Notes: a model not told the origin generated them from the sequence alone. A stretch of 40,256 bases of DNA from Roseateles noduli (GCA_002205125.1 NIOE01000023.1:1-40256), one strand, 5' to 3'. Positions 7,777 to 16,697 are shown, numbered from the stretch's first letter. Numbers and translations are program-made.

Positions 7777-10377
7777 TCAGTTCGTGTCCGCCTCGCGCAG
7801 CGTCTGCACGACCGGCCGCTGCAGCACCCCGCGCAGCGCCCACCAGCCGGCGAGTTGCGCGAGCACGGCGCCGCCGATGGTGGTGCCGATCAGCACCCAG
7901 GGCTTGAACTGCCATTCGAATTCGAACGCGTAGTGCGTCAGCGCCCAGCCCAGCGCCTGCGCGGCGATCCCCGCGAGGAAGCCGGCGAGCGCGCCCAGGC
8001 CGAGCAACTCCGCGCGCTGCACGGCCGCGAGCAGTGCGCTCGATGCGCCGAAGGCGCGCATCAACGCGAACTCCCGCGTGCGCGCATCACGTGACCCCAC
8101 TGCGGCCACCAGCAACACCACCACGCCCAGCGCCAGCGCGACCGCGAACAGCAGTTGCACGGCCATGATCACCTGCTCCAGCACCTGCTGCACCTGCTTG
8201 AGCTCGGCGGAGACGTCGATCAGCGTGAGGTTGGGGAACTCGTTGACCAGCTTGCGGTCGAGCGCTGCGGCGGCGCCCTGCCCTTCCGGCGAGCGGTATG
8301 CGGAGATGTAGCTCACGGGCAGTTCCGGCATCTGCGCGCGCGGGTACAGCACGAAGAAGTTGACCCGCATCGAGCCCCAGTCGACCTTGCGCAGCGAGGT
8401 GATCTTGGAGTCGACCAGCACGCCCGCGATGTCGAAGCGCATCGTGTCGCCGAGCTTCAGTCCGAGCTGCTCCGCCAGGCCCTGTTCGACGCTGACGCCT
8501 TCCTTGTCCTCCGGCGTCCACTTGCCGCCGGCGATCAGGTTGTGCGACGGCAGCTCGGCGCTGTGGCTGAGGTTGAACTCCCGCTCCACCAGACGCTGGG
8601 CGCGCTCCTCGGTGAAACGGCTGGCCTTGATCGCCTCGCCGTTGATGGCGACCAGCCGGCCGCGGATCATCGGGTACCAGTCGTAGTCCTTGACGCCGGA
8701 CTTGTCGAGATCGGATCGGAATCCCGGGCCCTGCTCCGGCTGGATGTTGATGACGAAGCGGTCCGGCGCGTTCACCGGAGTCGCGGCGCGCCAGCTCTCG
8801 ATCAGGTCGGTGCGCATCAGCACCAGCAGCGCCAGCGCGAGCAGCCCCAGCGACAACGAGCCGACCTGCAGCACCGCGAACGCCGGCCGCGCGGCGACCT
8901 GGCGCGTCGCCAGCAGCAGCCAGCGCGGCGCGCCGGCCTGCGGCACGAGGCGCCGCAACGCCAGCACCGCGCCGTACGCAAGCAGTGCGAAGAGCCCCAG
9001 CGCGACGGCGAAGCCGCCGGTCGCGAAAAGCCCCAGGCGCCAGTCCGCCGACAGCGCCGTCAGCACCGCGGAGAAGCCGATGACGCCCGCCAGCAGCACG
9101 GCGATGGAGCCCATCTTCGGGCGGCCCAGCTCGCGCCGGATCACGCGCAGCGGCGGCACGGCGGCCAGTTGCAGCACCGGCGGCAGGCCAAAGCCCAGCA
9201 GCAGGCTCATGCCCATGCCCAGGCCCAGCAGCACCGGCCAGATCCCGGGCGACGGCAGGTTCACCTCGATCAGTCCCGCGAGCATCGCGATGAAGCCGTA
9301 ATGCAGCAGGAAGCCGAGCAGCACGCCGATCGCGCTGCCGATGAAGCCGACGGTGGCGAACTCCAGCGTGAACACCCAGGTGAGGCGCCGCTGCGGCTGG
9401 CCGAGCACGCGCAGCATCGCGCAGTCGTCGAGGTGGCGGTTGGCGAATTCGCGCGCCGCGAGCGCGACCGCGATGGCCGCGAGCAACGCGGCCAGCAGCG
9501 CGACGAGGTTCAGGAACTTGGTCGCGCGGTCCAGCGTCTGGCGCATCTCGGGGCGGCCGGTCTCCAGCGACTCCAGGCGCACGCCGCGCCAGTTGCCGTC
9601 CTTCAGCTGCTGGCGGGTCTGCGTGTTGAACTGCTGCACGGCGGCCGCTTCACCGATCACGGCGTAGCGGTAGGTGATGCGGCTCGCAGGCTGGATCAGC
9701 GCGGTCGCGGCGATGTCGGACTGCGCCAGCATCACGCGCGGCGCGAAGTTCATGAAGCCGGCGCCGCGGTCAGGCTCGTTCGAGATCTCGCCGGCGATCT
9801 TCAGCGTCGAATCGCCGAGCAGCAGCGGATCGCCGACCTTCAGTCCCAGCGCGCTCAGCACGCCCGTATCGACCCACACGGTGCCCGCCGCCGGCGCGCC
9901 GACCTGGCGGCCGTCCTTCAGCGACAACGCGCCGCGCAGCGGATAACGCGGGCTCACCGATTTCACCGCCACCAGCCGGCTGCCGCCGCCCTGGTCCTCG
10001 TTGGCGCGGGCCATGCTGGGGAAGTTCAAGGTCTCGACGCTGCGCAGATTCAGACGTTCGGCGAGTTCGCGGACCGGCGCGGGCGTCGGCTGATCGCTCG
10101 CGACGACCGCATCGCCGCCCAGCAGTTGCGCCGCGTCCCGGCGCAGGCCCTGGTCGAGCCGGTCCGACAGGAAGGCCACCGCGCACACGGCCGCGACCGC
10201 CAGCATCAGGGCCAGGACCAGCAGATAGAGCTCGCCCGCGCGGAAGTCGCGCCAGGTCTGCAAGCCCATCTGACGCCACAGCGACGGCGGTCGGCGGCCC
10301 GTGGAGGAACCGGAGGCCGGTCGGGCCGCGGGGGACCCTGCGGGGGTGGCGGACGGGGAAGACGGGTGCGCGCTCAT
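7777..10377 (-). CDS. FtsX-like ABC transporter permease (YbbP type)
   Basis: A large inner-membrane permease of 866 residues with two FtsX-type units. A first helix at about 44-66 is followed by a periplasmic MacB-like domain, helices around 290-480 (EFANRHLDDCAMLRVLGQ is the typical coupling loop), a central helix pair, a second periplasmic domain, and three C-terminal helices with the matching loop RDARTREFALMRAFGAS. This is the layout of E. coli YbbP, which works with the ATPase YbbA, perhaps in lipid or lipoprotein export. No ATPase gene lies beside it here. The ATG at 10377 begins a Ser/Pro/Ala-rich 30-residue tail; the start is moderately certain, as no clear ribosome site is visible. 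Confidence 0.88.
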   Translation of the reverse strand: MSAHPSSPSATPAGSPAARPASGSSTGRRPPSLWRQMGLQTWRDFRAGELYLLVLALMLAVAAVCAVAFLSDRLDQGLRRDAAQLLGGDAVVASDQPTPAPVRELAERLNLRSVETLNFPSMARANEDQGGGSRLVAVKSVSPRYPLRGALSLKDGRQVGAPAAGTVWVDTGVLSALGLKVGDPLLLGDSTLKIAGEISNEPDRGAGFMNFAPRVMLAQSDIAATALIQPASRITYRYAVIGEAAAVQQFNTQTRQQLKDGNWRGVRLESLETGRPEMRQTLDRATKFLNLVALLAALLAAIAVALAAREFANRHLDDCAMLRVLGQPQRRLTWVFTLEFATVGFIGSAIGVLLGFLLHYGFIAMLAGLIEVNLPSPGIWPVLLGLGMGMSLLLGFGLPPVLQLAAVPPLRVIRRELGRPKMGSIAVLLAGVIGFSAVLTALSADWRLGLFATGGFAVALGLFALLAYGAVLALRRLVPQAGAPRWLLLATRQVAARPAFAVLQVGSLSLGLLALALLVLMRTDLIESWRAATPVNAPDRFVINIQPEQGPGFRSDLDKSGVKDYDWYPMIRGRLVAINGEAIKASRFTEERAQRLVEREFNLSHSAELPSHNLIAGGKWTPEDKEGVSVEQGLAEQLGLKLGDTMRFDIAGVLVDSKITSLRKVDWGSMRVNFFVLYPRAQMPELPVSYISAYRSPEGQGAAAALDRKLVNEFPNLTLIDVSAELKQVQQVLEQVIMAVQLLFAVALALGVVVLLVAAVGSRDARTREFALMRAFGASSALLAAVQRAELLGLGALAGFLAGIAAQALGWALTHYAFEFEWQFKPWVLIGTTIGGAVLAQLAGWWALRGVLQRPVVQTLREADTN

Positions 10378-10492
10378 GCGCGGACTGTAGCGAACCGCAT
10401 GCCCGCGCGCTGGCACGGGGGTGCGGTCATGCAATCGGCTTGAACAGTCCGTGCAACCGGTTTTGACGATGCGCCGGGATCGGAGGCGTTCA

Positions 10493-11323
10493 ATGGACAA
10501 CATGAACACCCACTTCCCTCCCCTCTTCGTCTCCCATGGCTCGCCGATGATCGCGCTGGAGCCGGGCGAGGCCGGTGCCTTCATGCAACGCCTGGGCCGC
10601 ACGCTGGACGCCGTCTGGGGCCGTCCGAAAGCGGTGCTGGCGATCTCCGCGCACACGACCGCGCGAGAGGCGGTGCTGCTCCGCGCCGACCGCCACGAGG
10701 CGGTGTACGACTTCGGCGGCTTCCCGCCGGCGCTCTACCAGCTGCGCTACGACGCCCCCGGCGACCGCGCGCTGACCGCACAGATCGGCGAGACGCTCGC
10801 CCTGCCCGTCTTCGACCACGCCGGGCTGGATCACGGGATCTGGACCTCGCTGCGATTCCTCTACCCCGACGCCGACGTGCCGGTCATCCCGCTCACGCTG
10901 ACGGCGCACGCCTCACCGGCGCAACTGATCGAACTGGGCGAGAAGCTGCAGGCGCTGTCGCGCGAAGGCGTCCTCATCCTGGGCACGGGCAGCATCACGC
11001 ACAACCTGCGGCTGCTGATGCGCGCGGCGTCGGACGACGCGCCGGAGATGGCCGAATCGGCGGCCTTCCGGACCTGGTTCGCGGAGCGTTCCGCGGCCCG
11101 GGATTGGGAGGCCCTGGCGGCCTATCGCACGCAGGCGCCGAGCGCCGCGCTGATGCATCCGACGGACGAGCATCTGCTGCCCTGGTACGTCGCGGCGGGC
11201 GCCGGCGGTCGCGACGACGCGCCAATCCGCATCCACGAGGGTGTCACCTTCGCTGCGCTGGGGATGGATGCCTACGCGTTCGGCCCGCAGGCGCAGCGCC
11301 TGTCCCAGGCGCTGGCGGGCTGA
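10493..11323 (+). CDS. Extradiol ring-cleavage dioxygenase, LigB/DODA (YgiD) family
   Basis: A 276-residue member of the class III extradiol dioxygenases related to plant 4,5-DOPA dioxygenase and E. coli YgiD, which cleave catechol rings with a non-haem metal. Conserved His-containing motifs are VSHGSPM (His15), ISAHTT (His54), SITHNL (His170) and HPTDEHLLPW (His222, His227), the usual metal-site positions. GGAGG at 10482-10486 ends 6 nt before the ATG at 10493, which fixes the start. The gene is transcribed away from the permease gene and converges with the lpxO-like gene 15 bp downstream. The natural substrate is unknown. Confidence 0.92.
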   Translation: MDNMNTHFPPLFVSHGSPMIALEPGEAGAFMQRLGRTLDAVWGRPKAVLAISAHTTAREAVLLRADRHEAVYDFGGFPPALYQLRYDAPGDRALTAQIGETLALPVFDHAGLDHGIWTSLRFLYPDADVPVIPLTLTAHASPAQLIELGEKLQALSREGVLILGTGSITHNLRLLMRAASDDAPEMAESAAFRTWFAERSAARDWEALAAYRTQAPSAALMHPTDEHLLPWYVAAGAGGRDDAPIRIHEGVTFAALGMDAYAFGPQAQRLSQALAG

Positions 11324-11338
11324 ATCCTCAGCGGGCGT

Positions 11339-12256
11339 TCAGATGAAGATCGCGGCCAGGATGCCGAGGATCAGCGCCCATTTGACGACGTAGTAGCCGG
11401 TGCGGGACTTCGCCTTGAACGCCTTGAAGAACAGGCGCACCTTGTAGGCGTGATAGAAGAACTTGTTGAGGCCGCCGATGGGCTCGCTCTCCAGGTTCTG
11501 AGTCGCGGCAGAGGTCATCACCAGCTTGCCGAACGCGCGGTTCAGCCAGCGGATCGGCGCGAAGTGGACCGGACGCTCCACGTCGCAGAACAGGATCACG
11601 CGCTGATGCGTGGTCGTGTTCTCGGCGTAGTGGATGAAGGTCTCGTCGAACATCACGTCCTCGCCGTCCTTCCAGTGGTACTTCTCGCCGTCGACGTCGA
11701 TGTAGCAGCCGGGGTCGTTCGGCGTGGTCAGGCCGAGGTGGTACCGCAGCGAACCCGCGTACGGGTCGCGGTGGCGCACCAGCTTCGCGCCGGGCGGCAG
11801 CGACGCGAACATCGCCGCCTTCACGCCGGGGATCTGCCGGAGCAGCTCGACCGTCTTCGGGCAGAGCGCGTTGGCCGAGGCCATGTCCCGGTCGTACCAC
11901 TTCAGGTAGAAGCGCTTCCAGCCGGTGCGGAAGAACGAGTTGAAGCCGATGTCGTTGTAGCCCGACGCGGCCTTGATGTAGCCCTCGTCGTTGAGCTTGA
12001 GCGCTTCCTCGCGGATCACCTGCCAGTTGTTGCGCAGCAGGCTGAGTTCGGGGAACTCCGAGGTCTTCAGGTAGGGCGTGGCCGGGGCGCGCGAGAACAG
12101 GTACATGACCGCGTTGATCGGCGAGATCAGCACGGTGAAGTCAGTCAGCGCGCGGGCCAGCTTGAAGCGGACGCGACCGCGGAAGTGGGCGTACAGCGCG
12201 GAGGCGATGAAGATCGCCAGCACCCAGTAACGCGTGGGCGGCAGCCATTCGGCCAT
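11339..12256 (-). CDS. lpxO: LpxO-like lipid A hydroxylase (aspartyl/asparaginyl beta-hydroxylase fold)
   Basis: A 305-residue protein of the Fe(II)/2-oxoglutarate aspartyl/asparaginyl hydroxylase family. Its LpxO members 2-hydroxylate an acyl chain of lipid A at the cytoplasmic face of the inner membrane, an adaptation linked to polymyxin resistance. An N-terminal helix (about 9-23) anchors it. The catalytic region shows RHRDPYAGSLRYHLGL (iron ligand probably His162) and FDETFIHYAENTTTHQR (His209, with Arg219 for 2-oxoglutarate). A C-terminal hydrophobic segment (about 290-305) resembles a second membrane anchor. AGGAG lies 8 nt before the ATG. The MFS gene upstream on the same strand ends 30 nt away, so the two may be cotranscribed. 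The gene symbol is by family resemblance. Confidence 0.85.
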   Translation of the reverse strand: MAEWLPPTRYWVLAIFIASALYAHFRGRVRFKLARALTDFTVLISPINAVMYLFSRAPATPYLKTSEFPELSLLRNNWQVIREEALKLNDEGYIKAASGYNDIGFNSFFRTGWKRFYLKWYDRDMASANALCPKTVELLRQIPGVKAAMFASLPPGAKLVRHRDPYAGSLRYHLGLTTPNDPGCYIDVDGEKYHWKDGEDVMFDETFIHYAENTTTHQRVILFCDVERPVHFAPIRWLNRAFGKLVMTSAATQNLESEPIGGLNKFFYHAYKVRLFFKAFKAKSRTGYYVVKWALILGILAAIFI

Positions 12257-12286
12257 GTGCGGAACTCCTGCAAGAGAAGCGCGGGA

Positions 12287-13489
12287 TTATCGGCGATCGA
12301 GCGCGAGCGACACGGCCCAGAAGATCAAGCCCCCGAACGCCAGGGCGACACCCACCCAGCCGGTGGACGTCCAGCCGTGGCCGGCGGCGATCGCCAGCCC
12401 GCCCAGCCAGGGGCCGAGCGCGTTCGCCGCGTTGAAGGCCGAGTGGTTCAGCGCGGCGGCGAGGGTCTGCGCCTCGCCGGCGACGTCCATCAGCCGGGTC
12501 TGCAGCACGGCGCCTAGCCCGCCGCCGCAGCCGATGAGGAAGACCACCGGCAACAGGGTCCACAGGCTGCCGGCCGCGAAGGGGTACAGCGCGAGCGAGG
12601 CGGCACTCCACAGCAGCAGCCCGCCGATGGTGGGCATCAGCGCGCGGTCGGCGGCCCAGGCGGAGACCAGTGTCCCCGCGGTCATGCCCATGCCGAACAC
12701 GCTCAGCACGACGGGCAGCATGCCGGGGCCGGTGCGCGTGACCTCCAGCAGCGTGGAACCGAGGTAGGTGTAGACGGCGAACATGCCGCCGAAGCCGATG
12801 GTCGCGATGCCCAGCGTCAGCCAGACCTGACGCCGGCCGAGCGCACCGAGTTCGCGCATCGCGCTGGCGCCCGGCTGGACGCGGTCGCGCGGCGCGTGCA
12901 TCGCGACCAGCGCGGCGGTCAGCAGCGCCAGCAGCGTCACGACGCCGAAGCCCCAGCGCCAGCCGGCCCACTGCCCCAGCGAGTTCGCCAGTGGCACACC
13001 GATGATGGTGGCGACGGTCAGCCCCAGCATCATGAGACTGACGGCCTGTGCCCGACGCGCTGGCGCGACCAGCGAGGCCGCAACCAGCGCGCCCACGCCG
13101 AAGTAGGCGCCATGCGGCAGACCGCTGAGGAAGCGGAACAGCAGCATCGCGTGATAGCTGGGTGCCAGCGCGCTGAGGCCGTTGCCGACGGCGAAGGCCA
13201 GCATCAGGAAGATCAGCAGCGTGCGTCGCGGCACCTTGGCGCCGAGGACGGCCAGCAAAGGCGCGCCGACCACGACGCCGAGCGCATAGGCGCTGATCAC
13301 GTGACCGGCGGTCGGCGCGTCGATGCCGAGATCTGGCGCGAAGAACGGGACCAGGCTCATCGCCGCGAACTCGGTCGTGCCGATGGCGAAACCGCCTATG
13401 GACAGCGCGAGCAGCGCCCACCCGGTGTGCGCGACGGGCGTCGGGTCGTCGGAGAGCTGGGGAGAGGCGATCGGAGAAGCGGCGGACAT
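12287..13489 (-). CDS. MFS drug/sugar efflux transporter, DHA1 (AraJ-like)
   Basis: A 400-residue inner-membrane transporter with about 12 helices. FAIGTTEFAAMSLVPFF in helix 1 and the loop between helices 2 and 3 (GAKVPRRTLL) are typical of the DHA1 efflux group that includes AraJ, YdhP and chloramphenicol exporters. The substrate cannot be told from sequence. The ATG at 13489 has only a weak ribosome site. The upstream region carries three 11-bp repeats. It resembles the second MFS protein of this window (starting at 16582) in its first half, so the two are probably old paralogues. lpxO follows 30 nt downstream on the same strand. Confidence 0.88.
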   Translation of the reverse strand: MSAASPIASPQLSDDPTPVAHTGWALLALSIGGFAIGTTEFAAMSLVPFFAPDLGIDAPTAGHVISAYALGVVVGAPLLAVLGAKVPRRTLLIFLMLAFAVGNGLSALAPSYHAMLLFRFLSGLPHGAYFGVGALVAASLVAPARRAQAVSLMMLGLTVATIIGVPLANSLGQWAGWRWGFGVVTLLALLTAALVAMHAPRDRVQPGASAMRELGALGRRQVWLTLGIATIGFGGMFAVYTYLGSTLLEVTRTGPGMLPVVLSVFGMGMTAGTLVSAWAADRALMPTIGGLLLWSAASLALYPFAAGSLWTLLPVVFLIGCGGGLGAVLQTRLMDVAGEAQTLAAALNHSAFNAANALGPWLGGLAIAAGHGWTSTGWVGVALAFGGLIFWAVSLALDRR

Positions 13490-13505
13490 GTCGGACTGCT
13501 GAAAG

Positions 13506-13538
13506 CAAACGCTCAGTGAGCGTTCAGGAAACGTTCAG
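13506..13538 (-). promoter_or_regulatory. Three tandem 11-bp repeats upstream of the MFS gene
   Basis: The plus strand reads CAAACGCTCAG, TGAGCGTTCAG, GAAACGTTCAG in three contiguous 11-bp units (13506-13516, 13517-13527, 13528-13538). The first two units also create a perfect palindrome AACGCTCA-G-TGAGCGTT at 13508-13524. Units spaced by about one helical turn, ending 17 nt upstream of the MFS start codon, look like a multi-site operator. The regulator is not adjacent. Confidence 0.5.
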
Positions 13539-13655
13539 CATTGCAACACGGATCGGGTCGCCACACCGATGGCGGGGACTGGAGAGCGCCCTGGGACTGA
13601 GCTGGAACAGCTCGCCGGCAGCGAGCGCTGACGGCCTGGATTGGCGCCGGGCAAT

Positions 13656-13730
13656 TGGAGCGGGCGAAGGGAGTCGAACCCTCGTCATTGGCTTGGGAAG
13701 CCAAGGTAATAGCCGTTATACGACGCCCGC
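13656..13730 (-). tRNA. tRNA-Gly (anticodon CCC)
   Basis: The minus strand folds as a complete tRNA of 75 nt including an encoded CCA end. The acceptor stem is GCGGGCG with CGCCCGC, the anticodon stem is TTGGC with GCCAA around loop TTCCCAA, which gives anticodon CCC, and the T arm reads GAGGG-TTCGACT-CCCTT. It decodes GGG. A CATAAT sequence at 13742-13747 (minus strand) may be its -10 box, without a clear -35. A small hairpin GAGCTG-GAA-CAGCTC at 13599-13613 lies downstream. Confidence 0.95.
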
Positions 13731-13778
13731 GGAGGAGGCGGATTATGACCCAAGCCCGGCGCAGGCTGGCCGGTCCGA

Positions 13779-14297
13779 TCAGCGGCCGCGCTGACCGATC
13801 AACTGAGCCAGCAGGCGCTGGAGTTCTGCCTCCGCCAGCGGGTTCAGGCCCAGGAAACGGCAGCCGATGTGGACTTGCTCGCCGGCGAGGAACGACCGGA
13901 AACTGCGCCGGATGCGCACCTCGAGGTCGGCCACCAGCACGAGCTGATCGCCCACCATCACCCTCGCCTGCTGGACCTTCTGGCCGAGGAACAAGCCTCG
14001 GCCCTCTTCCACCGAACCGCGCAGCCCGAGCCCGCCCAGCGACACGTCGTCGACGTTCAGGCTGCGGGCGCGGCCCAGCAGCATGAATTCGACCCGCACC
14101 GCCGGTCCGAGCGGCACGTCACGGCGCGGTGTCGTGCGGCGTTCATCGCTGTCATCGCCGTCGGCGTCGTCCGCCGCCAGCGCGGCAGCCGCTTCGGGGT
14201 CACTCTCCGCGTCGGCCACGGCGGGAGCATCGGCCGCGCCAGCGGCGGGCGCTTCAACGACCGCAGTCGGCTTGGATCGGAAACGGAGACGGAACAT
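13779..14297 (-). CDS. PilZ-domain protein (probable cyclic-di-GMP receptor)
   Basis: A 172-residue cytoplasmic protein. Residues 1-52 are an Ala/Asp-rich, low-complexity tail. Residues about 52-170 form a PilZ domain with both c-di-GMP signatures: RTTPR (Arg54, Arg58) and DVSLGG (Asp84, Ser86, Gly89). It probably binds c-di-GMP and relays it to motility, exopolysaccharide or another output; the target is unknown. The ATG at 14297 has no strong ribosome site, and an in-frame start at 14366 would add 23 residues, so the N-terminus is uncertain. No flagellar or pilus genes are nearby. The 150-bp gap upstream holds a GGCGTGA/TCACGCC hairpin (about 14373-14392) and the end of dkgB. Confidence 0.85.
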   Translation of the reverse strand: MFRLRFRSKPTAVVEAPAAGAADAPAVADAESDPEAAAALAADDADGDDSDERRTTPRRDVPLGPAVRVEFMLLGRARSLNVDDVSLGGLGLRGSVEEGRGLFLGQKVQQARVMVGDQLVLVADLEVRIRRSFRSFLAGEQVHIGCRFLGLNPLAEAELQRLLAQLIGQRGR

Positions 14298-14447
14298 GGA
14301 CAAGGTCGGAAAGCGCAGGCACCCGGGTTGTATGCGCTCCGGGTGAACGCCTTCATGTCTGGCCAACCGCGAGGCGTGATCTTTTTCACGCCGATGAACA
14401 TCCGCTTACAGGATCCGCCGCTGTCGGCGGCGGGCTCGCGGTCACCT

Positions 14448-15287
14448 TCAATCCCAGGCAGGTGCGAAGTCCGGATTCGCCAGCCGTTCGCCGCGATCGA
14501 GCGTGGCGATGCGCGTCATGTCCTCGTCGCTGAGGCGAAGCGTCGTCGCCGTCAGATTGGCCGCCTGGTTCGACGGCTTGGTCGACGACGGGATCACCGC
14601 AAGACCTTGCTGCAGCAGCCACGCCAGGGCGACCTGCGCCGGCGTGGTGCCGTGGCGCGTCGCGATGTCGATCAGCACCGGCTCGGTCATGACTTTGCCG
14701 TAGGCCAGCGGCATGTAGGCGGTCAGGTGCAGACCTTGCGCCTTTGCGAAGTCCACGAGGCGGCGGTTCTGCAGGAACGGATGGATCTCCACCTGGTTGG
14801 TCGCGAGTTCGCCGACACCTACGAGCTCGATCGCTTCACGCATCTGCGCGACGGTGAAGTTGGACAGGCCGATCGCGCGCGTCAGGCCCAGGCGCTTCGC
14901 CTCGATCAGCGCATCGAGCGTCTCCTTCAGCGGCACCGCATTGCCGGGCGACGGCCAATGGATCAACGTCAGGTCGACCGCGTTCATGCGCAGCTTCGCG
15001 AGGCTCTCGCGCAGGCTCGGGATCACCCGGTCGCCGGCCAGTTGTTCGATCCAGATCTTGGTCGTGATGAACAGCTCGGTGCGCGGCACGCCGCTCTCGT
15101 CGATCGCCTGGCCGACCTCGGCTTCGTTGCCGTAGATCTGGGCGGTGTCGATGTGCCGGTAGCCCAGCGACAGGCCGCTCTTGACGGCGTCGATGACGGT
15201 CTGGCCCTTCAGTCGGAAGGTGCCAAGACCCAGCACAGGCATCGGAATGAAGGCGGCGTCGGTGGCTTTGGGGGTGGTGGTGCTCAT
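14448..15287 (-). CDS. dkgB: Aldo/keto reductase, 2,5-diketo-D-gluconate/methylglyoxal reductase B type
   Basis: An NADPH-dependent aldo/keto reductase of 279 residues, strikingly like E. coli DkgB (YafB), with stretches such as ITTKIWIE, IPSLRESLAKLR and VDLTLIHWPSP. DkgB reduces 2,5-diketogluconate, methylglyoxal and other aldehydes in the cytoplasm. The catalytic tetrad is visible: Asp and Tyr in RHIDTAQIYGNE, Lys in TTKIW and His in LIHWPS. AGGAG ends about 8 nt before the ATG at 15287. It is preceded on the same strand by an MFS exporter whose stop is 86 nt upstream, so a small export-plus-reduction operon is likely. A GC-rich stem (CCGCCG/CGGCGG, 14415-14430) lies beyond its stop. Confidence 0.92.
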   Translation of the reverse strand: MSTTTPKATDAAFIPMPVLGLGTFRLKGQTVIDAVKSGLSLGYRHIDTAQIYGNEAEVGQAIDESGVPRTELFITTKIWIEQLAGDRVIPSLRESLAKLRMNAVDLTLIHWPSPGNAVPLKETLDALIEAKRLGLTRAIGLSNFTVAQMREAIELVGVGELATNQVEIHPFLQNRRLVDFAKAQGLHLTAYMPLAYGKVMTEPVLIDIATRHGTTPAQVALAWLLQQGLAVIPSSTKPSNQAANLTATTLRLSDEDMTRIATLDRGERLANPDFAPAWD

Positions 15288-15373
15288 GGGGAACTCCTGA
15301 AAGTGGTCGGAGGTGAATCGGGATCGTGCGCGCGCTTGCGCGCTCTTGCGAGGTGGTGCGCGGTCGTGCGCGA

Positions 15374-16582
15374 TCAATGGCCCACGGCGATCGGGGCGGC
15401 GCCGGCGGCGCGCGCCGGAAGGGGGAAGCGTCGATCGAGGCGTCCCGCCAGCACGGTGAGCGCGAAGGCGCCGAGCACGACGATGGCGCCGATCCAGGGC
15501 GTGTGGATCAGCCCCAGGTGCTCGACGATCAGGCCGCCGCCCCAGGCGCCGCCGGCGATGCCCAGGTTGAACGCGGCGATGTTCAGGCCCGAGGCGACGT
15601 CGACCGCCTTGGGCGCATGCGCCTCCGCCTGCTGCACGACGTAGACCTGCAGTCCCGGCACATTGCCGAAGGCGAACGCGCCCCAGGCGAGCACGGTCAG
15701 CACGGCGGCGATCGGCGACTGGGCGGTGACGCTCAGCACGAACAGCACGGCGGCGAGTCCGAGGAAGATCAGCTTGAGCGCGCCGATCGGGCCGCGCTTG
15801 TCCGCGAGCTTGCCGCCCCAGACGTTGCCCACCGCGACCGAGATGCCGTACACGAGCAGCACGAGGCTGACGCCGTTGGCGGAGATGCCGCTGATCTGCT
15901 GGAGGATGGGCGCGAGGTAGGTGAAGGCGATGAAAGAGCCGCCGTAGCCGACGGCCGTCATCGCATACACCAGCAGCAGACGCGGCTGGCGCAGGGGCTC
16001 CAGCTGATGCAGCAGGCTGGCCGGTGCAGGCTGGGCGAGCTTGCGCGGCACGAAGACCAGGCTGGCGACGAAGGCGATCAGGCCGAGCGCGGCGACGGCG
16101 AGGAAAGTCGCGCGCCAGCCGAAGTGCTGGCCGATGAAGGTGCCCAGCGGCACGCCGGTGACCAGCGCGACGGTGAGTCCGGAGAACATCGTCGCGATGG
16201 CGCTGGCGGCCTTCTCACGCGGGACGAGGCTGGTCGCGATCGTCGAGCCGATCGAAAAGAACACGCCGTGCGCCAGGCCGGTGAGCACACGCGCCACGAC
16301 GAGCGCGCCGTAGCCAGGGGCGAGCCACGCGAGCAGGTTGCCCGCTGTGAACAACAGCATCAGCGCGAGCAGCAGCTGCTTGCGCGGCCAGCGGCCGGAG
16401 AGCGCGGTAAGCACGGGCGCGCCGATGGCGACGCCCAGCGCGTACAGCGAGACCAGCAGGCCCGCGGACGGCAGGCTGACGCCGAGGTCGGCGGCCATGG
16501 TCGGGATCAGGCCCACGATGACGAATTCCGTGGTCCCGATGGCAAAGGCGCTGACAGTCAGCGCCCACAAGGCGATCGGCAT
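15374..16582 (-). CDS. MFS efflux transporter, DHA1 family
   Basis: A 402-residue, roughly 12-helix inner-membrane transporter. FAIGTTEFVIVGLIP in helix 1 and SGRWPRKQLL after helix 2 place it with DHA1 exporters of the AraJ/YdhP kind. The substrate is unknown. The start at 16582 (MPIALWALTVSAF) is supported by AGGAG 7 nt upstream. dkgB follows on the same strand, and a YafC-like LysR regulator lies beyond the toxin-antitoxin pair, so the transporter may be part of that regulator's target operon. It is paralogous in appearance to the MFS protein at 12287-13489. Confidence 0.9.
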   Translation of the reverse strand: MPIALWALTVSAFAIGTTEFVIVGLIPTMAADLGVSLPSAGLLVSLYALGVAIGAPVLTALSGRWPRKQLLLALMLLFTAGNLLAWLAPGYGALVVARVLTGLAHGVFFSIGSTIATSLVPREKAASAIATMFSGLTVALVTGVPLGTFIGQHFGWRATFLAVAALGLIAFVASLVFVPRKLAQPAPASLLHQLEPLRQPRLLLVYAMTAVGYGGSFIAFTYLAPILQQISGISANGVSLVLLVYGISVAVGNVWGGKLADKRGPIGALKLIFLGLAAVLFVLSVTAQSPIAAVLTVLAWGAFAFGNVPGLQVYVVQQAEAHAPKAVDVASGLNIAAFNLGIAGGAWGGGLIVEHLGLIHTPWIGAIVVLGAFALTVLAGRLDRRFPLPARAAGAAPIAVGH

Positions 16583-16650
16583 ATTGAGGCTCCTGCGAAG
16601 CGGGGGAGGTGGAGGAATGGCCGCCAGTGTGCGCATCCGCCGCTTGCAGA

Positions 16651-16697
16651 TAAAGCCTCGATTGACCAAATGATTATTGAATCAGACGCAAATTAAA
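16651..16697 (-). promoter_or_regulatory. AT-rich candidate promoter/operator for the MFS-dkgB operon
   Basis: This patch is far more AT-rich than its surroundings and lies 70-115 nt upstream of the MFS start, overlapping the last codons of the antitoxin gene. On the minus strand it contains TTCAATAATCATTTGGTCAA and TTTATCT, material suited to a sigma-70 promoter and to a LysR-type T-N11-A site. I cannot fix a -35/-10 pair with normal spacing. Confidence 0.3.

Noticed and set aside
13656-13730. tRNA-Gly as an integration site for a mobile element
   Set aside because: No integrase, no direct repeat of the tRNA end and no composition shift were seen on either side.
14057-14401. A 114-codon minus-strand frame beginning MFIGVKKITPRGWPDM ahead of the PilZ gene
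   Set aside because: The first 40 codons look passable, but the frame runs into the PilZ gene out of phase and has no ribosome site; I could not support it as a gene.
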